Of a stretch of DNA of 38,413 nt, positions 32,812 to 38,413 are shown piece after piece. The translations under genes and the position numbers were made by a program. The stretch is from Thermoguttaceae bacterium (GTDB lineage: Bacteria > Planctomycetota > Planctomycetia > Pirellulales > Thermoguttaceae). Location: positions 1-38,413 of the forward strand of contig JANXAQ010000305.1 in the NCBI GenBank assembly GCA_025062105.1. The letters run 5' to 3'. The notes beneath the pieces were generated by a model that was given only the letters and a program-made list of their open reading frames with translations, was not told the DNA's origin and did not search any database. Every line of letters starts with the position of its first letter. Within the stretch, counting starts at the first letter, position 1.

Positions 32812-35541
32812 GTGCCCATCCGGATTCATAATTTAGCCAAAGAACTTCATGTCGATGTCAAAACAATCTTTGATGCCTGTCAGAAGGCAGGCATCCAGGT
32901 GAAGGGTTCGTCTGGGCTTGCCAGTCTAAGTGACGAAGAAGTCAGTAAAGTTAAAGCAATCCTAGCCGAGAGCAGCAAACCTGCCAGTGGAAAAGCGGCA
33001 GCGGCTATACTGGGAACGAAACCGCCGCCGCTAACGCCGCCGGTGGTTCGCCGAGAGGACTATATTGCTCCTTCGGGCACGATTCCGGGCAAAGTGCCAG
33101 TGTTACCTACGAAGCCTGCCCGACCTGCCAGCCCTACAAAACCACCGGAACCAGCGCCGCCAGCACCTGCGGCAGAAATCCGAGCACCGGAAAAGGTAGA
33201 GGCTCCCAAACCAGCCCCGAAACCTTCCGAAAAGCCGGAAAAGCCCGAAAAACCAATACCGGTTATCAAACTAGCGCCGATGCCGGCGCCACCGCCTGTG
33301 CCGCCTAAACCGGAAGAACCTCCGCCTCAAAAACCCGATCTCCGCCTTCCGCCGGATGTGATTCGGGCCAGTAAAATGGGAGCCCCGGTGCCTTCGCTGG
33401 ACAAAGAACCCCAGAAAGAGCCTAAGGAGAAAAAGGCTAAGGAAGCAGCGCAAAAACCTGCCGTCCCGGTAACTGGCCCGGCGAAAGGGCCCACTTGGCC
33501 GGAAGAAAAACTTCCGCCTCCGCCTCCGCAGCGCAAGCCGGAGCGGCCTAAACGTGCTGGCAAAGCTGCCCCGGTGGAAGAGGAGGAAGAATTTGAAATC
33601 GGCGTGGGTGGAAAACCGGAGCGGTTGGGTAAACGGAAACCGGCTCTGAAGGCCCGAAAGCCCAAACCAGAGGAAGAGGAAGAGGAAGAAGCCTTCCCGG
33701 CGCCGCAACGGGCCAAACGTCTGATCCATACCGGCCGAGACACCTCTCAGCCCCGCAAACAAAAAATTGTGCTCCAAGCTCCATGCACGGTCCGAGAATT
33801 TTCCGAAGCGGTCGGGATCCCTGCGCGGATGATTCAGAAGAAACTTTTAGAAATGGGGCAATTAGCCACTTTGAACACCCTGTTGGAGCAGGACAGTTGC
33901 GAGCTATTGGTATTGGAGTTTGGGCTTAATGTGGATATTCGTCCTCCTGAACGTTTGGAGGAGAAAGTCCTTCGGGAGCTGGAGCAAACGCCAGATGATC
34001 CGACCCAACTTCGTCCCAGGCCGCCAGTGGTTACTTTTTTGGGACACGTGGACCACGGCAAAACTTCGTTATTGGACCGGATTTTGGGACTTCAGATAGC
34101 TGCTTCAGAAAAAGGCGGTATTACCCAACACATTCGGGCGTATCAGATCCAAAAAGATGGACGTGCGATTACCTTTGTGGATACACCCGGCCACGAGGCT
34201 TTTACCGCCATGCGGGCCCGAGGAGCCAATGTGACGGATATAGCCGTCTTGGTCGTAGCTGTCGATGACGGTGTTATGCCCCAGACGGAAGAAGCCATCA
34301 GTCATGCTCGGGCTGCGGGAGTGCCGATCATCGTCGCCTTAAACAAGATCGATTTGCCGGTCTCCCAAGCAAAAATTGAGCGGATTTACCAGGACTTGGC
34401 AGCCAATGGACTTTTGCCTACAGAATGGGGAGGCGAAACGGAATTGGTAAAAACCAGTGCGCTGACCGGCGCGGGGATCGATCAGCTCCTAGAAACCATC
34501 CTCACCCTAGCAGAACTGCACGACTACAAAGCCAACCCAAACCGCCCTGCCCTAGGCACTTGCCTGGAAGCAGAACTTCAGGAACATCGGGGGGTAGTCA
34601 GCAAGCTGTTGGTGCAGAACGGCACACTTCGGGTGGAAGATATCGTCGTCTGTGGGATAGCGCACGGGCGAGTTCGAGCCCTTTATGATACGCTGGATCC
34701 TTACAAAAAATATGAGGCGGTCGGACCAGGTACTCCTGTACATATGATTGGCTTGGATGTACCGCCAGTGGCCGGCGACCGCTTCTATGTGGTCCAAGAT
34801 ATTAGCTTGGCCCGTCAATTGGCCGCCCAACGCCAAGAAGCCCTCCGACAGCAAGAATTGGCCGGCCTCCGGCCCCGGGTAACCCTAGAAAACTGGAAGA
34901 ACTTGGTAAAAAAAGAAGGCAAAACCCAAACCTTAAACCTAATCATCCGGGCCGATACCCGAGGCTCCATTGAAGCCCTACGGAAAGAAATCAGTAAACT
35001 GGAAAACCCGGAGGTAGAAATCAAAATCCTCCAGGCTATGGTCGGTGGCATCACCGAAGCAGATGTCTATCTGGCCGAAGCATCCGAGGGAATTATCATC
35101 GGCTTTAATGTGGTCCCGGATGAATCGGCCCGTCAATTGGCCGAACAACACGGCGTCCAAATCCGCCGCTACGACATTATCTACCAAGTTACCGAAGACC
35201 TCAAAGCCGCCATCGAAGGCATGTTGGAACCCATCCAACGAGAAGAAGAACTCGGCCGAGTACTAGTTAAACAAATCTTCCATATCAGCCGAGTCGGGAC
35301 CGTGGCCGGCTGCCAGGTGCTTTCTGGGATCGTGGCTCGAGACGCCCGAGTACGGGTCATCCGGGATAGCCGGGTTATCGGCGACTACCCAATCGAATCC
35401 CTCCGCCGAGAAAAAGACGATGTCCGAGAAGTACGCAGCGGGTTGGAATGCGGCATCAAACTCAAAGGCTTCGAAGACATTAAAGAAGGAGACGTCCTGG
35501 AAGTGTATCGAATCCAGGAAGTAGCTCGAACTCTGGCCTAA
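32812..35541 (+). CDS. infB: Translation initiation factor IF-2
   Basis: The 909-residue GTPase brings fMet-tRNA to the 30S subunit and promotes subunit joining. It starts with an IF2-N helix bundle ([25 protein letters not shown]), followed by about 270 residues rich in Pro, Lys and Glu (linker), a second IF2-N-like part ([24 protein letters not shown]), and the G domain: [12 protein letters not shown] from Gly411, DTPGHEAF near 457, NKID near 511, then [12 protein letters not shown]. Domains II, III and the fMet-tRNA-binding C2 ([17 protein letters not shown]) complete it. The start is GTG 32812 behind GGAGGGG. It follows nusA and precedes rbfA on the same strand. Confidence 0.98.
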   Translation: MPIRIHNLAKELHVDVKTIFDACQKAGIQVKGSSGLASLSDEEVSKVKAILAESSKPASGKAAAAILGTKPPPLTPPVVRREDYIAPSGTIPGKVPVLPTKPARPASPTKPPEPAPPAPAAEIRAPEKVEAPKPAPKPSEKPEKPEKPIPVIKLAPMPAPPPVPPKPEEPPPQKPDLRLPPDVIRASKMGAPVPSLDKEPQKEPKEKKAKEAAQKPAVPVTGPAKGPTWPEEKLPPPPPQRKPERPKRAGKAAPVEEEEEFEIGVGGKPERLGKRKPALKARKPKPEEEEEEEAFPAPQRAKRLIHTGRDTSQPRKQKIVLQAPCTVREFSEAVGIPARMIQKKLLEMGQLATLNTLLEQDSCELLVLEFGLNVDIRPPERLEEKVLRELEQTPDDPTQLRPRPPVVTFLGHVDHGKTSLLDRILGLQIAASEKGGITQHIRAYQIQKDGRAITFVDTPGHEAFTAMRARGANVTDIAVLVVAVDDGVMPQTEEAISHARAAGVPIIVALNKIDLPVSQAKIERIYQDLAANGLLPTEWGGETELVKTSALTGAGIDQLLETILTLAELHDYKANPNRPALGTCLEAELQEHRGVVSKLLVQNGTLRVEDIVVCGIAHGRVRALYDTLDPYKKYEAVGPGTPVHMIGLDVPPVAGDRFYVVQDISLARQLAAQRQEALRQQELAGLRPRVTLENWKNLVKKEGKTQTLNLIIRADTRGSIEALRKEISKLENPEVEIKILQAMVGGITEADVYLAEASEGIIIGFNVVPDESARQLAEQHGVQIRRYDIIYQVTEDLKAAIEGMLEPIQREEELGRVLVKQIFHISRVGTVAGCQVLSGIVARDARVRVIRDSRVIGDYPIESLRREKDDVREVRSGLECGIKLKGFEDIKEGDVLEVYRIQEVARTLA

Positions 35542-35703
35542 AAGGATTATGGCCCAAGCCCCGGAAATGACCGAACAATCTGAGTAACATTTTAGTCCCC
35601 GGCTAGCAGTTTGAGATAGCTTCTGCCTGCAGATACTCCTTATCCCACCACCGGTAGTTCAGGTTTGTTGCCGCAAACCCCAAAAACCAGAGAAAAAAGT
35701 AAA

Positions 35704-35892
35704 GGAACTTCTGCATAAGCTGGAATATGTAGTGAACTATATCGACATTTTCGATAGCCATTTGGTTCTCCTAGCCAAACATCTACTACTACATATTGGC
35801 TGCCAGCAATCCTAGCAAGCCTATATATTGGGTAAGAGAGAAGGTAAGCCAATATGGTATAAAAATATTCCTCTGAATTATTTAGAAGTTCC
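35704..35892 (+). repeat. Family B element, copy B10, with TAAA duplication
   Basis: A 189-bp forward copy from GGAACTTCTGCATAA to TTTAGAAGTTCC. TAAA stands directly before (35700-35703) and directly after (35893-35896) it, a perfect 4-bp duplication. It lies in the infB-rbfA spacer. Confidence 0.88.
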
Positions 35893-35958
35893 TAAACATC
35901 GAAAAGTCTCAATTCCCTGATTAGTCTGGGAGTAGAACATGAGGTTACAGAGGCATTT

Positions 35959-36068
35959 GGCTCCGTTGAAACAGTTTCCGGTCGGAGATTGAAACCCACT
36001 AAAACGGAAGCAAAACCAAGTACGATGGGCAAAACCTCCCTAGCTGTGGAGGACCTTTCAACAGAGCC
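35959..36068. repeat. Family C element, copy C3
   Basis: A 110-bp copy with ends GGCTCCGTTGAAACAG and CCTTTCAACAGAGCC and interior GTTTCCGGTCGGAG, AACCCACTAAAAC, ATGGGCAAAACCTCCCTAG. Flanks (GGCATTTGG, TATGCTTTGG) show at best a decayed duplication. It lies 80 bases ahead of rbfA. Confidence 0.85.
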
Positions 36069-36148
36069 TATGCTTTGGCAGAGAGGTTGGCAATAATAGG
36101 GTATTAGCCGCTGTGGCGACTTTCGCTGTCCATTCCAAGAGCAATCGT

Positions 36149-36592
36149 ATGGATCCTACCCGACGTGCTCAGAAATTGGCCAAGATTGTCCGTGAAGTGG
36201 TAGGCATGGCGATCCTTCGGGAACTGAAAGACCCTCGGATCCGAAATGCCACGGTTACCTATGTGGAAGTTTCGGGGGATCTCCGGTGGGCCAAGGTCCA
36301 TGTTTCGGTCATGGGCACCCCAACCGAACAACAACTCACCCTCCAGGGGCTGCAAAGTGCCGCTGGGTTTTTACAATCCAAACTCCGGGAACGCGTGGAT
36401 ACCCGCTACATCCCCAAACTGATCTTCCGGTTAGACCAAGGTGTCAAAAAGTCCATTGCGGTCGCCCAGATCCTTAAACACGTTTTCCCCTCTCCCCCCG
36501 ACAAGGAGCAGAATGAGCAGGCTTCCGAAGAGTCGGACCAACAGCCACCGGAAGATCCTTCCCAGACTGCTTCTGAGCATTCAGACTCCTGA
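36149..36592 (+). CDS. rbfA: Ribosome-binding factor A
   Basis: The 147-residue protein assists late 30S maturation and 16S rRNA 5' end processing. The KH-like fold is recognisable: RRAQKLAKIVREVVGMAILRELKDPRIRNATVTYVEVSGDLRWAKVHVSVMG, then LQGLQSAAGFLQSKLRERVDTRYIPKLIFRLDQGVKKS. The family's Ala-kink SAAGFLQ is conserved. An acidic Gln/Glu/Ser-rich tail of about 35 residues follows. ATG 36149 starts at MDPTRRAQKL, the usual N-terminus; GTG 36113 would add 12 residues. Neither has a strong ribosome site. It completes nusA-infB-rbfA; the spacer from infB is filled by B10 and C3. truB, a common next gene, is not here. Confidence 0.95.
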   Translation: MDPTRRAQKLAKIVREVVGMAILRELKDPRIRNATVTYVEVSGDLRWAKVHVSVMGTPTEQQLTLQGLQSAAGFLQSKLRERVDTRYIPKLIFRLDQGVKKSIAVAQILKHVFPSPPDKEQNEQASEESDQQPPEDPSQTASEHSDS

Positions 36593-36686
36593 ATCGTTCG
36601 CACCCCATACTTCCTAGCTTATGGGGGCCCTTCCGTAGGCTTGCCTAACCGGATAGATACCAGCTCATCCCAACCCAATATATACC

Positions 36687-36869
36687 GGAACCTCTGAAAC
36701 ACTCCGAACGTATAGAGAACTCCATAGACTTTTGGTTCTATACACTATTTTTCCTACTCAAATAATTACTCCCTATGTGGTGCTGGCTATGCTATGGCCC
36801 TGCCTATTGGGGGTAAGGGGACTGCAACCCAAAATAAAAATATCTCCGGAATTATGCAGAAGTGGTACC
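36687..36869 (+). repeat. Family B element, copy B11
   Basis: A forward copy: GGAACCTCTGAAACACTCC, GAACGTATAGAGAACTCC, GTGCTGGCTATGCTATGGCC, CCCAAAATAAAAATATCTCC and GAATTATGCAGAAGTGG. It is more divergent than the others. It stops about 45 bases ahead of the next gene. Confidence 0.78.
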
Positions 36870-36913
36870 GAATTATTTGGGTATAACATTACGTCAGTTT
36901 GGTGGATCTCTCC

Positions 36914-38005
36914 ATGAGTACCTCCGCTCGAGCTGCCCAATTTGAAAAACTCTTCAAAATCCTCCGGAAATATTATCAACCGGTTTTTCCTGATCCAAAT
37001 CAGCCGGTCTTAGACCATCTGCTGCGAGCCTGCTGTTTGGAGAATGCCAGTTATCAGGCAGCAGAAACGGCTCTAGCTGCCTTATTCCACGAGTTTTTCG
37101 ATCTGAATGAAGTTCGCGTTAGCACGGTTCGAGAATTGTCCGAGGTGATGGCTTGTTTGCCAGACCCGGCTGCTGCCGCCCAACGCATCAAACGCATCCT
37201 CCAGCATGTCTTTGAAGAAAACTATAATTTCTCTCTGGAAGAACTCCGAAAAGGCACGCTAGGTTCGGCTATTCAGCGGCTTCAGAAAATCGACGGCGTC
37301 ACCCCCTTTGCCGTGGCTTATGTGGTTCAGTCCGCCTTGGGCGGCCATGCGATCCCTATCGATTCCGGCACCATGGAAATATTGAAAATCCTCGGATTGG
37401 TTACCGACAAAGATGTAGCCGCCTGGCAGGTGCCGGGCTTGGAGCGGGCAATCCCAAAGAGCAAAGGCATTGAATTCGGCTCCCTGTTGCACCAACTGGG
37501 TGCGGACTTTACCGCCAATCCTTTTAATCCGAAAGTCCATGAGATTCTATTAGCGGTACATCCTGGGGCAAAAGATCGCCTCCCTAAACGCCGATCCCCA
37601 CCTCCGCCGATTGGGGTATCAGTACCCCCAGATCAAAAAATACCACCTTCTCCCCCATTGGAAGCCTCTGCAACCCCTCTGGGGCCCTCTAGTCCCCCTT
37701 CCCCAGCGCCGACTTCCCCCGACCGTTCTTCGGAAAGACCTCGAAAAACCCGACGAAAAATGGAAAAAGACTCCCAGCAGCTTTCTTCTCCAGAAGGTGC
37801 TTGCCACCAGGAAAGCTCACAAGCTCCGAAGATTTTTACAGAAGAGGGAGAAATGTCTCCACATTCTGGGGGAGTAGCAATCCCACCTCGGAAAGAACTT
37901 CCCGAAGAGGCCTCTGGTCGCCGTCATCCCCCAGAAATAATAGAGGAGCTTGAACGCCGTCAACGATCCGCCTCTACAAAGCTCTCGAAAAAGAAACCCC
38001 GGTAA
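36914..38005 (+). CDS. HhH-GPD (endonuclease III-like) fold protein without the catalytic Lys
   Basis: The 363-residue protein has an N-terminal helical domain (about 1-205) laid out like endonuclease III: PVLDHLLRACCLENASYQAAETAL, LPDPAAAAQRIKRILQHVF, a hairpin motif IDGVTPFAVAYVV (125-138) where bifunctional enzymes have LPGVGRKTA, and PIDSGTMEILKILGLV with Asp150 at the place of the catalytic Asp. The Lys is replaced and the four-Cys iron-sulfur loop is missing. A monofunctional glycosylase or a non-catalytic DNA-binding protein is possible. Residues 210-363 are Pro/Ser/Lys-rich and probably disordered. ATG 36914 has GGTGGA 8 bases before it; TTG 36899 and GTG 36902 are also open. The gene follows rbfA after 321 bases. 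Confidence 0.78.
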   Translation: MSTSARAAQFEKLFKILRKYYQPVFPDPNQPVLDHLLRACCLENASYQAAETALAALFHEFFDLNEVRVSTVRELSEVMACLPDPAAAAQRIKRILQHVFEENYNFSLEELRKGTLGSAIQRLQKIDGVTPFAVAYVVQSALGGHAIPIDSGTMEILKILGLVTDKDVAAWQVPGLERAIPKSKGIEFGSLLHQLGADFTANPFNPKVHEILLAVHPGAKDRLPKRRSPPPPIGVSVPPDQKIPPSPPLEASATPLGPSSPPSPAPTSPDRSSERPRKTRRKMEKDSQQLSSPEGACHQESSQAPKIFTEEGEMSPHSGGVAIPPRKELPEEASGRRHPPEIIEELERRQRSASTKLSKKKPR

Positions 38006-38413
38006 ACTTCAATCCCTTTTGGACCGATCGATCCACATCTCTTTTCCGAGCCGCAAAAGGGGAAAGGTTCACGAGAGAAAATCTTTTCGCCCATTCGGAA
38101 GTTTTGTGCCCTTAAAAGTAGGGATATCTACCTCCTCCCCTCTTAAGCTCGCTGTTATACACAAGTTAAAGTTCAGACGCTCGGCCATCACTTTAGGCAA
38201 AGCAGGAAAACTCGTTGAACAAAACAGAATGGATCAAATAAAAAATATAGATAAACCTTTTTCTGAAACTAAAGATCTGCTGATTTTCTAAATGATTTTT
38301 CCCAAATTGTGCAATGTATCCAAAGTAACCGTTAGCTTGTTTTGAAAGGTTGATTTATCCCCCGGATTGGGGCAATCGTTTGCTGCTGCTGTGAGGGTGA
38401 ATCCATTCCAAAG
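38006..38413. other. Terminal gene-free stretch
   Basis: I can support no gene or repeat here. A plus-strand frame at 37950-38291 overlaps the previous gene and has no recognisable protein. The end of the window may be the control region of a gene beyond it. Confidence 0.35.

Noticed and set aside
37950..38291. 113-aa plus-strand frame at the end of the window
   Set aside because: It overlaps the end of the HhH-GPD-like gene in another frame, lacks a ribosome site and resembles no family.
2655..38413. CRISPR array from the many repeats
   Set aside because: Copies are long, dispersed in both directions and without regular spacers; they are mobile-element-like.

Overview
The window comes from a member of the Planctomycetota, probably a Pirellulales-like lineage (the rank below phylum is inference). 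Markers are a DUF1559 prepilin-type protein ([10 protein letters not shown] followed by [14 protein letters not shown]), a DUF4254 protein, a secreted trypsin-like protease with an N-terminal SHD1 domain, an SDR of the NVGWD/FAAAK type, and frequent GTG starts. About 57% of the window codes for protein by my own addition of gene lengths; the rest is spacer, which is unusually much for bacteria.

Layout: an alpha/beta-hydrolase-like gene and a DUF4254 gene (750-2494); a TIM-barrel sugar isomerase/epimerase on the minus strand (3439-4188); rpsB and tsf (5819-8062); rplT, pheS and pheT (8398-13080); a GlsB/YeaQ-type membrane protein (14080-14424, minus); a DUF1559 protein (16380-17513, minus); a zinc alcohol/polyol dehydrogenase divergent from a uroporphyrinogen-decarboxylase-family gene (17995-20216); an SHD1-protease (21777-23657); an RRM RNA-binding protein and queC (24533-25659); an atypical SDR (26677-27441); pabB (28248-29828); nusA, infB and rbfA (31122-36592); and an HhH-GPD-like protein (36914-38005). 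Thus most of the elongation/initiation core (S2, EF-Ts, L20, PheRS, NusA, IF2, RbfA) lies here, but as genes spread out by long spacers instead of tight operons.

The most striking content is between the genes. I can follow at least six families of short, non-coding, inverted-repeat elements: A (~150 bp, about 15 copies or fragments), B (~185 bp, 11 copies), C (~108 bp, 5), D (~293 bp, 3 plus a fragment), E (~155 bp, 4) and F (~77 bp, 2). Several have target-site duplications (about 10-11 bp for C and D, 4 bp for B) and they are nested in one another, so they behave like MITEs. No transposase lies in the window. Some abut stop codons. Other points of interest are a degenerate 18-bp tandem repeat inside pheT that puts a Ser/Thr/Pro hexapeptide array into the B5 domain, a PheT without the usual EMAP-like tRNA-binding domain, rplT without rpmI/infC next to it, two enzyme-fold proteins lacking usual catalytic residues, and several promoter-led, strongly structured spacers that could be RNAs or leaders.
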